From: an uncultured Jannaschia sp.
Lineage (GTDB): Bacteria > Pseudomonadota > Alphaproteobacteria > Rhodobacterales > Rhodobacteraceae
Assembly (NCBI RefSeq): GCF_947494025.1
Contig: NZ_CANLTQ010000016.1
Location: 1-60,344 of the forward strand
Direction of reading: 5' to 3'
DNA length: 60,344 bases
The translations under genes and the position numbers were made by a program. Under the pieces are notes generated by a model that did not search any database, was not told the origin of the DNA, and was given only the letters and a program-made list of their open reading frames with translations. This document shows, in pieces, positions 8,680 to 16,218 of the stretch. The number at the start of each line of letters is the position of its first letter. Within the stretch, counting starts at the first letter, position 1.

Positions 8680-10958
8680 CAGGCGGTCTTCCCGTGAGGC
8701 AGCGGGATCGTGGCCGTATGAGGTCCGAAAGCGATCGTGATGCTGTATCCGCCGATGATGGTCATCAGTCCGGGTAGTTCCTCCATGCCGAGCGTGGCGG
8801 AGAGCCAATCGAGCTGCTCCAGATCGACCGCGCTTGGGCGCGTGCCGCTCCCATCCGGATGGCTGTGCCATTCGCCTAGATACCGGACTTGGCTCATCGT
8901 CCTATCCCGTACGCGATCGAGATGCGCCTCGACGCCGTCGGTACCGCGGACGAACCCTGCAGGGGCGTGCACGCTATCGGCGGGCGGCGACGCGGCGTGA
9001 AGGACGTGCAGCCGCTTGGCAGGGATGTCGACCATGCCAGTGAGCACGCCGCCCGTCTCGTCGGGAAGAGCGCTTGCGCGCAGGGCCACGATCCGTTTGA
9101 GTACGATCGCGTCAAGCGACACTGTCCAGCCACCGATTTCGACTTCCGTCGGCACCGTCGGCACGTATGCGTGGCAATCGACTGCCCCGCCGATCGACAT
9201 CGACCAGACCCGAATGTCTCCGACCTCGCGTTCAGCGGCCTGCGCGATACCGATCGCGGCTGACCCGCTGAGAACCGCCACACGCGACTGCGGGAACACA
9301 CTGGTGACCGCCCCACAGCCACCGGAATACGCGATCCGGTCGGACTCGGTCCCGTAATGGCCCTCCAAGGACGCAGTCCTCGCAACATTCTGTAAAAACT
9401 GAGCCTCAAGATCCCGCAAGGTAACGCTGCGATCCGCGGGCTCGGCCAGAACCACCACGGCCGTGCCCGCCGGGTTAAAAAACGCTGACAGTCGGCGCGC
9501 GGAGCTCGCGTGGTCGCTGAGATAGCGCGCGGCCGCCAGCGATGCCGTCGCATCGATGATCAGGTCGGCCTCGGCCAAGACTGCATCGATCGCGTCGTGA
9601 CCCTCATCAGAACTCGTGACATCGTAAGGTATGGCCGTTGCCACATCGCACTCGTCGAGGATGTCGGAGAGGTGCTCTGCAAGAACCTCTGCCTTGTTAC
9701 GGAACACAGCCGTATGTCCGGCGACGTGGCGCGCGACGTTGTGCGGGGAGATCACATCGGGGTCGATGATCGTCCAGAGGTATCGCCCCTCTCGGGCAAG
9801 GCACGTCGCTAGGTGCGATCCGATCGCGCCGGCGCCCACGAGCACGACACGTCGCGCGTCCTGGGCAGGTGTGCCCGCAAACCGCGACGCCGCGATTCGA
9901 TCCATCGCCAGGTGCACGTCGCAAGGAAGGAGCCGTGCTCCCGCGAGGACGGATGCCTTCAAGGGCGTGGCACCGATCGCCCGCACGACGTTCACCAGCT
10001 CCGGGTTCTTGGGGTCCGGCTCGCACGCGTGCGCAACACCCAGATCGACGGCGACCTGGCCAAGGGAACGGTCGGCAAGGAAAGCGATAGTCTGGACGTT
10101 CGTCGCTCCGCCGCTGGTGATGGACATCTGAACGAGGACGAGCAGACCACCATCAACGAGCGGTTTTCGGTACAGCGGGGACGTGTCGAGCGCAGCGAGG
10201 AAAGCCTCCGCCAGCAAGGCGGGGAGATCGACGCCGCGCTCCGCAAGGAAGTCCGCAAGGTCGGAGAGCGTACCGGGCGCGAACCGAAGGCGCGTCATCG
10301 CTTCGGGTGGCACTGTCACCAAGAGCGGGCTGAACATTCCGCCTAGCACTCCGCCTTCGCGGACGTCCTCGACGCCGATGATCTCGAGATCGCCGCCGTC
10401 GCCCTTCGTGAGGCCGATCAACGGTTCGCGGTCTTTCCGATCGAGAAGCCTGCGCGGGACGAGAATGCGTACGCCGCTGGTGATCAGGTTTGGATCGATC
10501 GGTTGCGCGGTGTCGTGAAGCTCGCCCTCTGCAGCCCGTCGGAACCAGTTCAGGATATAGCCGAGGAGGTCCGGCGGCCCCCATGTCAGGCGCGCTTCGC
10601 TCCAAGCGCGCTCGTCGATGCAGATCGCGGGCGGTCGATCAGGCAGCGAAAGATGCTGATGGCCCGTAACGGGAAAGTTCGCCCGAAGAGGGCGGACCAT
10701 CGGCATACCCAATGCATCGTGGGGGAACTCGATGCCGATCCGTTCTACGGTCTCGATCTCGACCGCACTGTTCTGCGGGCGACCGGTCTGGAGATCGAAG
10801 ACAGCGAGCGAGGAATGCTCGCCCTCCCGCGTCTCTACCACCCTACCGACACCTTCCCCGTAGCGTTCGAGGTAGCGGACGAAGGCGCAAGCCTCCGTCG
10901 AACGGAGCTCCGCCGCCGCCACGCCGCGCGCGAACCCCGTAAGCCAAGCTTCGATCAT
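8679..10958 (-). CDS. E2-E1-JAB fusion: ubiquitin-type conjugation/deconjugation protein
   Basis: A 759-residue protein combining three ubiquitin-pathway modules. Residues 1-170 look like a divergent E2/UBC domain: HQHLSLP, then PPAICIDERAW with candidate catalytic Cys113, and LNWFRRAAEGELH after it. Residues 370-600 are a ThiF/E1 adenylation domain: VVLVGAGAIGSHLATCL (375-380), IIDPDVISPHNVARH, and a candidate catalytic Cys548 in YSGGCGAV. Residues 620-759 form a JAB/MPN metalloprotease with Glu634 (DETGGVL) and GEWHSHPDGSGTRPSAVDL (His698, His700, Ser709, Asp712), a complete JAMM motif. Residues 170-370 match no family I recognise. Type II CBASS has E1-E2 (Cap2) and JAB (Cap3) as separate proteins; here all are one chain. 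It starts 3 bases after the MBL stop and overlaps the patatin start. Confidence 0.9.
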   Translation of the reverse strand: MIEAWLTGFARGVAAAELRSTEACAFVRYLERYGEGVGRVVETREGEHSSLAVFDLQTGRPQNSAVEIETVERIGIEFPHDALGMPMVRPLRANFPVTGHQHLSLPDRPPAICIDERAWSEARLTWGPPDLLGYILNWFRRAAEGELHDTAQPIDPNLITSGVRILVPRRLLDRKDREPLIGLTKGDGGDLEIIGVEDVREGGVLGGMFSPLLVTVPPEAMTRLRFAPGTLSDLADFLAERGVDLPALLAEAFLAALDTSPLYRKPLVDGGLLVLVQMSITSGGATNVQTIAFLADRSLGQVAVDLGVAHACEPDPKNPELVNVVRAIGATPLKASVLAGARLLPCDVHLAMDRIAASRFAGTPAQDARRVVLVGAGAIGSHLATCLAREGRYLWTIIDPDVISPHNVARHVAGHTAVFRNKAEVLAEHLSDILDECDVATAIPYDVTSSDEGHDAIDAVLAEADLIIDATASLAAARYLSDHASSARRLSAFFNPAGTAVVVLAEPADRSVTLRDLEAQFLQNVARTASLEGHYGTESDRIAYSGGCGAVTSVFPQSRVAVLSGSAAIGIAQAAEREVGDIRVWSMSIGGAVDCHAYVPTVPTEVEIGGWTVSLDAIVLKRIVALRASALPDETGGVLTGMVDIPAKRLHVLHAASPPADSVHAPAGFVRGTDGVEAHLDRVRDRTMSQVRYLGEWHSHPDGSGTRPSAVDLEQLDWLSATLGMEELPGLMTIIGGYSITIAFGPHTATIPLPHGKTA

Positions 10959-10961
10959 CCC

Positions 10962-12092
10962 TCAGCCTGCTCGCGGATTGGAGCGGGCCGTCCTGGCGGC
11001 CGCGTCGGGAGCCGCGAGCGCAGGTGCGACGCCGAGAGCTGTGAACTTGTAGGCGAAAGGCTTCGGGCGGGCGACGCTCGGGTCTTCCATGGTGACTCGG
11101 AACGAGACGCCCCGCCCTTGGCTGCGGTGGTAGTTCGCCGCCTGCCTGTGGGGCGGTTGCACGTCCCTATCCTCCTTTGTGCCCGCTTCTGGGATAGGCT
11201 TGGACGTCGACACAATCACCGCATTGTCCGCGCGATAGTTCTCGAACAGGCGCTTCGTCTTGGATGTCGGCACGGTTGCCTTGTCGCCCGCGCCGCGCTC
11301 TGGACCGATAGAAAGATAAGAGCAGTGGTGGGGTAGCTTGAGGAGGTCCCATTCGAGGCGGTGCGCGTTGTTGTTGGCCTCGGAGATGCCGACGATATCG
11401 CCAAGCGCCTCGTGCGTGACGTCTGACGCGAGCAACACCCGCGAGTCGCGTGCCCCTTCCCGGAACACTGCCTGCAGCACGATGCTGTTCGCGTTGCGGT
11501 CGATATAGCTGCCGTCAGTCTGCTTGGAAGCAAAGGGGCTATGGACAAAAAATTCGCAGCCCTCGGCTTCATCGAGGCTGAACCCCGGAACGCAGGTACC
11601 CGCATCAACGAAGAGGTGCCGCTTGCCGTCGATGTTGATCCCCCGGCCCAAGAGGTGGGGCCGCAGGGGGTCGGGCCGGGAGAAGATACGCACGCCGCGT
11701 CCCTGACGGAGGCGGTGCATGGCCTCGCGCTGCACCAGCGCCGCGTCATCCTTCAGACCGGTCTCGAGGATCGCGGCCGCTGGCACCCAGAGTTCGTCGA
11801 CCCCGATGCGATTCTCACCAGGGTAGCTGGCGCGATGATCAAGCCGGAACGTGTCACCGATTCCGTGGCAATGGTCGTCGTCGATATGGGTGATGCAGAG
11901 CACGGCCACACGGCCCTGCCCCGCGCGGCGGAGCGCAGAGCGTAGTTCGGCATCGAGGTCGCAGCGCCGATCCGTGTTGTCCTCGGGGTTCCGCACGTCT
12001 GCAAAGTCGAACACCGCAAGACGAGCATCTGCGAGCTGGAAGACTGCGCAGTCGGCGTTGCCGAGCGGGTGGAAGGTGATGGTTGCGGGCAT
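10962..12092 (-). CDS. Metallo-beta-lactamase-fold hydrolase (ComEC C-domain-like)
   Basis: A 376-residue MBL-fold protein, first gene of the operon. The metal motif is ITHIDDDHCHG (His69, Asp71, Asp73, His74), the variant seen in ComEC/Rec2-type and related nucleases. Further expected elements are present: VLLASDVTHEAL with an Asp, and LLKLPHHCSYLS with a His pair. The C-terminus is a flexible Ala/Pro/Arg tail ending SNPRAG. The substrate is unknown; nucleic acid, cyclic nucleotide or a conjugate are possible. GGAGG sits seven bases before ATG 12092. Transcription starts in the 185-base gap shared with the divergent XRE gene. MBL genes beside ubiquitin-type operons have been noted in comparative genomics, but their role is not established. 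Confidence 0.85.
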   Translation of the reverse strand: MPATITFHPLGNADCAVFQLADARLAVFDFADVRNPEDNTDRRCDLDAELRSALRRAGQGRVAVLCITHIDDDHCHGIGDTFRLDHRASYPGENRIGVDELWVPAAAILETGLKDDAALVQREAMHRLRQGRGVRIFSRPDPLRPHLLGRGINIDGKRHLFVDAGTCVPGFSLDEAEGCEFFVHSPFASKQTDGSYIDRNANSIVLQAVFREGARDSRVLLASDVTHEALGDIVGISEANNNAHRLEWDLLKLPHHCSYLSIGPERGAGDKATVPTSKTKRLFENYRADNAVIVSTSKPIPEAGTKEDRDVQPPHRQAANYHRSQGRGVSFRVTMEDPSVARPKPFAYKFTALGVAPALAAPDAAARTARSNPRAG

Positions 12093-12277
12093 GAAGCCTC
12101 CGAATCGCGAAGTCGATGTCGACCATCAGCTTGGAGGCCTCAGTGGTTTTAGTCAATCAGACAAACATTGGTATATTGACAGCATGGGTGTCATTTATCC
12201 GCTACTGTCCGCTGGGTCTAACTTTGACGTCGTTTGTCCCGTTGACACGGAACTCCTCTTGACAGAACAATCGCGCC
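12093..12277. promoter_or_regulatory. Divergent promoter/operator region of the E2-E1-JAB locus and XRE-ImmA pair
   Basis: This 185-base gap separates the two operons and is richer in A/T than its neighbours. It contains TTGACA three times (12176, 12242, 12259), an imperfect palindrome TTGACA-gcatggg-TGTCA (12176-12193), GACAAAC at 12160 matched by inverted GTTTGTC at 12232, and TGTCccgttGACA around 12236. These repeated TTGACA/TGTCA half-sites are good candidates for XRE repressor sites covering both promoters. No -10 box could be assigned with confidence. Confidence 0.55.
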
Positions 12278-12646
12278 ATGGATTCTGACGCTCTCTACGC
12301 TCAAATCGGCAACAAGATCAGCGCCGCACGACGTGATGCCGGCCTTACGCAGAACGCCGTTGCACGACAGGTCGGTGTATCCCGTGCATCGCTCGCCAAC
12401 ATCGAAGCCGGTCGTCAGCAGGTGTTCGTCCATCACCTTGTGAAGATCGCGCATGCGCTCGAACTTTGTGATATCTCCGCTCTTTTGCACTACGATCTGA
12501 ACGGGCAAGACCATGGCTTGAGAGCCGAAGATGTCCGGTTCTCGGGTGCCGATCTCTCGATGGAAGAAAGAGAGGGTGTGCTGGCTTTCTTGAGCAGAGC
12601 GGCATCGAAGGACCGCCACGGTGACGACGCGCAGCCCGTGCGATGA
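12278..12646 (+). CDS. XRE-family repressor (CapH-like position)
   Basis: A 122-residue regulator with an N-terminal HTH_3 domain: IGNKISAARRDAGLTQNAVA, then VGVSRASLANIEAGRQQVFV, with the Q-x(3)-A...S-x(2)-S...N-x-E-x-G pattern of lambda-Cro-type domains. The C-terminal half is charged and may bind the peptidase or dimerise. Its stop overlaps the start of the ImmA/IrrE gene (ATGA), so the two are made together. In mobile elements and CBASS (CapH/CapP), such a repressor is cleaved by the COG2856 peptidase after DNA damage, releasing the divergent operon. That regulation is inferred here from gene order. Confidence 0.85.
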   Translation: MDSDALYAQIGNKISAARRDAGLTQNAVARQVGVSRASLANIEAGRQQVFVHHLVKIAHALELCDISALLHYDLNGQDHGLRAEDVRFSGADLSMEEREGVLAFLSRAASKDRHGDDAQPVR

Positions 12647-13173
12647 CTTACATCCCGCCAAACAAAATCGAGAGTAGAGCTGCCGCTCTTCTGGAGAAGG
12701 CTTGCATCGAGAAGCCTGCCGTTTCTGTCGAAAAGATCGCAAGCGCGCTTGGCGCGGTGATCGAGTATTCCCGGTTGAACAATGCACTGTCGGGTCTCGT
12801 CTTCCTCGGTGGCGAGAAGCCGATCATCGGAGTTAATGCGGGTGATCCTCCAAATCGGCAACGGTTCACGATCGCCCATGAGATCGGCCACATTGTATTG
12901 CACGCCGCTCAGATTGGACGGGACATTCATGTAGACCGCGGGTTTACAGTTTTGCGTCGCGACTCGAGATCGGCACAGGGTACCGACGCCTTAGAGATCC
13001 AAGCCAATCGGTTCGCCGCAGCGCTTCTAATGCCCAGAGCCTTCCTCGAGCGATCGATCGCGGAAGAAGGCATTGAGATCGACGACGACAAGAGGGCCGT
13101 GCCCAGCCTCGCAGGAACGTATCGCGTCAGCGAGGCGGCAATGCAGATTAGGCTCGCTAGCTTATTCGTATGA
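12643..13173 (+). CDS. ImmA/IrrE-family (COG2856) metallopeptidase
   Basis: A 176-residue peptidase with the zinc motif FTIAHEIGHIVLHA (HExxH) near residue 80 and the downstream Glu in DALEIQANRFAAALLMP, the typical ImmA/IrrE pattern. Expected to cleave the XRE repressor encoded immediately upstream. The size and stand-alone form fit CapP and ImmA rather than fused regulators. It is the last gene of its two-gene operon; the next gene (vapC) is convergent. Confidence 0.88.
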   Translation: MTYIPPNKIESRAAALLEKACIEKPAVSVEKIASALGAVIEYSRLNNALSGLVFLGGEKPIIGVNAGDPPNRQRFTIAHEIGHIVLHAAQIGRDIHVDRGFTVLRRDSRSAQGTDALEIQANRFAAALLMPRAFLERSIAEEGIEIDDDKRAVPSLAGTYRVSEAAMQIRLASLFV

Positions 13174-13335
13174 CAGAGGTTCTTTCGAAAGACGGCAGGT
13201 TAGCCGACCAAGAATAACGATCCAGCCGCAGCAATCTAACGAAAAGCATTTAACACAACAGCCCAGTCTGTAAAACGCGCCTCGCAGGGCGAATAAGCAC
13301 GCTCTATGTCATCTTTCGGTCACAGCCATTGCGCC

Positions 13336-13743
13336 TCAGGGTGTGGTCAGATCGAGCGTTGGGAAGTACGTCCGGAACCGGGCCGCATCCCGGGTCAGCA
13401 ACCTGTAGCCCCGGACCGCAGCATGGGCACCGATGTAAAAGTCCGGTAGGGGCAACGACCGTGCACCGCCGCGACGGCGATAGTTGCGAAACGCCTTGCC
13501 TGCTAGAAACGCAGCCTCCCAGGGAAGGTCCTCGCGGTGAAAGATCGCCTCCGGCAGGAGCGCGTCCAGATCCTCGATCTGATCGAACGCGATCGAGATC
13601 TCGGCGTAGATGATCGAGTTTAGGACGAGCCGTCCGCCCTGCCCTGCTTGCGCCAAGGCGGCAGATGACCAATCGCTCCAGTGCGGATCGTCGGTCGCGA
13701 CATCGATCAGGACGTTGGCGTCGACAAGCGTGTCGCCGGTCAC
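13336..13743 (-). CDS. VapC-type PIN toxin
   Basis: A 135-residue PIN RNase. Acidic residues are visible in TLVDANVLIDVATDD, NSIIYAEISIAF, LPLPDFYIGAHA and LLTRDAARFRTYFP. GTG 13743 overlaps the antitoxin stop by four bases (GTGA). The longer open frame up to 14070 covers the antitoxin out of frame and is not coding. Partner of the AbrB-type antitoxin just upstream. Confidence 0.88.
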   Translation of the reverse strand: MTGDTLVDANVLIDVATDDPHWSDWSSAALAQAGQGGRLVLNSIIYAEISIAFDQIEDLDALLPEAIFHREDLPWEAAFLAGKAFRNYRRRGGARSLPLPDFYIGAHAAVRGYRLLTRDAARFRTYFPTLDLTTP

Positions 13744-13973
13744 TCCCGGGTCAGCGCCATGATCTCGTCGGTCGTCATCTTCGTCGTCGCCCTGCCACGC
13801 AACAGACCGAGCGCGGCCTTCAAAGCCAGGTTCTCCGGCTGATCGGCGTGACGGCGAACGCGGACGTTGCCGGTATCGTCCATGACGAACTCGATCTCGG
13901 TCCCGGGCAGAAACCCGGCCGCTTCGCGGATATGCTGGGGGATCGTCACCTGTCCCTTGCTCGTCATGCGCAT
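13740..13973 (-). CDS. AbrB-type VapB antitoxin
   Basis: A 77-residue antitoxin with an N-terminal swapped-hairpin domain, MRMTSKGQVTIPQHIREAAG, that binds the operator, and a C-terminal segment ending TTDEIMALTRE, which is the usual part that occupies the PIN toxin. It lies 14 bases from a perfect palindrome in its own promoter, consistent with autorepression by the VapBC complex. Confidence 0.88.
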   Translation of the reverse strand: MRMTSKGQVTIPQHIREAAGFLPGTEIEFVMDDTGNVRVRRHADQPENLALKAALGLLRGRATTKMTTDEIMALTRE

Positions 13974-13987
13974 GGTCGTTCCTTTTG

Positions 13988-14008
13988 GTATTACTTATTT
14001 GGTAATAC
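13988..14008. promoter_or_regulatory. Palindromic operator of the AbrB-type vapBC operon
   Basis: GTATTAC (13988-13994) and GTAATAC (14002-14008) form a perfect 7-base inverted repeat with a 7-base AT-rich spacer, directly upstream of vapB. AbrB-type antitoxins bind such sites; the AT-rich core probably includes the -10 region. Confidence 0.75.
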
Positions 14009-14066
14009 TCAAATTCCATCGCGTCAAGTAGAGCCGTATGAAGCCGACAATGACGGGCCCGGAATG

Positions 14067-14681
14067 TCAAAGCTCGGCCATGTCAACCACGGCGGCGTCG
14101 ACCCTCTGCCTGCCAAGCCACTGGATGTCGCGTACGCGGCAGGCGACGCCGACCACGACCGGCGTCCCGTGCCGCCGTCCCATTCGACGCAGGGAGAAGA
14201 CCGACCACCACGCACGAAAGGCCAGGCGCGTCCATGTCCGGTCGTTCCAGCCAAGCAGGATCACGTCGGGCCTCACGGCGGCGGCTAAGCGGGCGATCTG
14301 CCAGGGATACGGGACGATCAGACCGAGCCGGATCCGGCGCTCGCCCTCCAGCCGCTCCAGCAGTTCGACGGGGCCGATGATCACGGCACGGCTGGCCAGA
14401 CCGCCGTTGACCAGCGCTCGCGCCACGTCCGCAGTGAGCCCCGCCTCCTTCACCTCGACATAGGCTTCGAGTTCCGATCGAACGAGGAGCGCCAAGACCG
14501 CGTCGAGGGCCGCGGTTCCCTCCTCCGGTGGATCGTGCGAGACGACGATGGCGCCGTCAGCAGCGCGACGCACATCGAACTCGACCCCCGACACACCAGG
14601 TTCGGCGGCGGCACGGTGGAACGCAGCAAGCGTGTTTTCCCCGGCGCCGGCGGACCATCCACGGTGGGCGATGAGTTTCAT
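14067..14681 (-). CDS. Glycerophosphodiester phosphodiesterase
   Basis: A 204-residue GDPD TIM-barrel enzyme that hydrolyses glycerophosphodiesters to sn-glycerol-3-phosphate and alcohol. The catalytic N-terminus MKLIAHRGWSAGAGENTLAA carries the HR and EN residues, and VEFDVRRAADG plus VVSHDP carry the metal Glu/Asp and second His. ATG 14681 was chosen because GGGAGG precedes it. It has no signal peptide, so it is a cytoplasmic, UgpQ-like form. It is slightly short compared with typical 240-residue members but keeps all catalytic parts. It is a lone housekeeping-type gene in a mobile region. Confidence 0.88.
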   Translation of the reverse strand: MKLIAHRGWSAGAGENTLAAFHRAAAEPGVSGVEFDVRRAADGAIVVSHDPPEEGTAALDAVLALLVRSELEAYVEVKEAGLTADVARALVNGGLASRAVIIGPVELLERLEGERRIRLGLIVPYPWQIARLAAAVRPDVILLGWNDRTWTRLAFRAWWSVFSLRRMGRRHGTPVVVGVACRVRDIQWLGRQRVDAAVVDMAEL

Positions 14682-14814
14682 CCCGGGCCCTCCCTCGCCT
14701 GCGTGACCAAGTCGCGCGACATGACGATACCCTTCACCGAGTATGGATTTGCTATGCGAAGACACCACCGCTGGATCGACCCTGCGCCGTCAAATCCGAG
14801 AAGTCCTTTCTAGT

Positions 14815-15420
14815 TCAGGTATTCTCAGCCGGTGCGTTCACCTTACCACGATGGTCGCGGATGCACTGCACGGTCTGTCGGCTGGTCTTGAACTGTCGTG
14901 CCAGGGCGGAGATCGCCTCGCCTTTCCGTAGTCCGGCCTCGATCTCGGCCCGCCGCTCCGGGTCGAGGACCGGCGGCCGGCCGAGCCTCTTGCCCTGCGC
15001 CCTCGCCCGGTCGATCCCGGCCTTCGTCCGCTCGATGAGCAACTCCCGCTCGAACTGCGCGACCACGTTCAGGATGTGCGTGGTCATCCGACCTGCGGCG
15101 CTGGTCAGGTCCATATCACCCAGATCGAGGCTCTTTACCCGGATCGACATCTCGCCCAGCCGCGCGATCGTCGCCATGACGTCCATCGCGTTGCGCCCCA
15201 AGCGGTCCATCTTCGTGACCACCAGCGTGTCACCGGGCTCGAGCCGGTCGACGAGCCGTACAAAGCCCGGACGCTTCATCGCCTCGACGCTACCCGAAAC
15301 CGTCTCAACCATGATGCGGTAGTCCTCGATCTCGATCCCGGCCGCCGCGATCTGCCGCTTCTGGGTCTCGGTCGTCTGGCCGGCGGTCGAGACGCGAAGG
15401 TAGGCAAAGGTACGGGACAC
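14815..15420 (-). CDS. Serine recombinase (resolvase/invertase)
   Basis: A 201-residue resolvase. The nucleophile Ser11 is in FAYLRVSTAGQTTETQKRQI, the active-site helper Arg residues are in VVTKMDRLGRNAMDV, and the E-helix FERELLIERTKAGIDRARAQ leads into LGRPPVLD and an HTH (ISALARQFKTSRQTVQCIRD). The start is GTG 15420, preceded by AGGGGA; an ATG at 15468 would add 16 residues ahead of the conserved core. It looks intact, so it may resolve a Tn3-like or plasmid dimer site, though no transposase is adjacent. Confidence 0.9.
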   Translation of the reverse strand: MSRTFAYLRVSTAGQTTETQKRQIAAAGIEIEDYRIMVETVSGSVEAMKRPGFVRLVDRLEPGDTLVVTKMDRLGRNAMDVMATIARLGEMSIRVKSLDLGDMDLTSAAGRMTTHILNVVAQFERELLIERTKAGIDRARAQGKRLGRPPVLDPERRAEIEAGLRKGEAISALARQFKTSRQTVQCIRDHRGKVNAPAENT

Positions 15421-15587
15421 GGCGTCAAAATCCCCTGTTCTTTTCGGACATGACCATAAGTACGACATCCGGCGGTTTAGAACAGTGTCCTCAGCGGGTG
15501 CTCTAAATTGTTCGATTTCGAACACCTCACTTGGCGGACTTGCCGATGAATATTGGATGAGCTTGTCAGAAACGGTCACACAGCTTA

Positions 15588-15615
15588 TGTGTATAATAAC
15601 GTGCTAGGATACACA
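15588..15615. promoter_or_regulatory. Palindromic operator and -10 box of the second vapBC operon
   Basis: TGTGTAT (15588-15594) and ATACACA (15609-15615) form a perfect inverted repeat ending one base before the vapB start. A consensus TATAAT lies at 15592-15597, inside the palindrome, so binding would directly block transcription. No -35 box with ideal spacing is seen. The leader would be nearly absent. Confidence 0.78.
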
Positions 15616-15616
15616 T

Positions 15617-15811
15617 ATGCGTACCAACATCATCATCGACGACAACCTCATGACCTCTGCGATGGCTGCGACCGGCGCCAAGACCAAGCGCGAGGCGGTT
15701 GAACTCGGGCTCAAGACCTTGCTGAGGCTTCGACGCCAAGGCGAGCTTCGTCAGTTTCGGGGCAGGATCGACTGGAGCGGTGATCTGCAGGAGATGCGAA
15801 CCGACCGATGA
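15617..15811 (+). CDS. VapB antitoxin (ribbon-helix-helix, DUF2191 type)
   Basis: A 64-residue antitoxin. The N-terminus MRTNIIIDDNLMTSAMAATG is an Arc-like ribbon-helix-helix strand and helix, followed by TKREAVELGLKTLLRL. The C-terminal RGRIDWSGDLQEMRTDR is the usual toxin-binding tail. The stop overlaps the vapC start (ATGA). It binds the palindrome just upstream. Confidence 0.9.
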   Translation: MRTNIIIDDNLMTSAMAATGAKTKREAVELGLKTLLRLRRQGELRQFRGRIDWSGDLQEMRTDR

Positions 15812-16218
15812 TCCTGGTCGATTCAAGCGTCTGGATCGATTACTTCCGCGGAACCGCAAACGCCGAGACGGATTTCCTCGACGGGATCCTCGGCATTGAG
15901 TCCGTAGCCATAGGGGACATCGTTCTGACGGAAGTTCTGCAGGGATTTTCAACTGACGCGTCCTTCGATCGTGCCCGGACGCTCTTCGCCGCACTCGAGC
16001 TCATCGATATCGGAGGAGAAACGATTGCCCTTGAAGCCGCCCGAAACTACCGCCGGCTTCGCACCCAAGGCATTACCGTCCGGAAGACAATCGACACGCT
16101 GATCGCGACCCGCTGCATCCACGACGATCTTCCACTGCTCTTTACGGATCGCGACTTCCAACCGTTCGTCGATCACCTGAGACTGGTCTCAGCGCTGCAG
16201 TGCAAAGCAGGAGACTGA
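15808..16218 (+). CDS. VapC toxin (PIN-domain RNase)
   Basis: A 136-residue PIN toxin. The metal-binding acidic residues are visible in MILVDSSVWIDYFRG, IVLTEVLQGF, KTIDTLIATRCIHDD and LLFTDRDFQPFV. It is a complete gene translationally coupled to vapB. Expected to cleave tRNA or rRNA when VapB is degraded. Confidence 0.92.
   Translation: MILVDSSVWIDYFRGTANAETDFLDGILGIESVAIGDIVLTEVLQGFSTDASFDRARTLFAALELIDIGGETIALEAARNYRRLRTQGITVRKTIDTLIATRCIHDDLPLLFTDRDFQPFVDHLRLVSALQCKAGD

Noticed and set aside
10503-11336. 277-codon plus-strand frame across the E2-E1-JAB/MBL junction
   Set aside because: Antisense to the domains with catalytic motifs on the minus strand; no recognisable features.
7471-13173. 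Calling the locus a type II CBASS
   Set aside because: CBASS is defined by a CD-NTase; none is present in the operon or nearby. The only nucleotidyltransferase in the region (1607-1966) is a minimal MNT antitoxin of another family.
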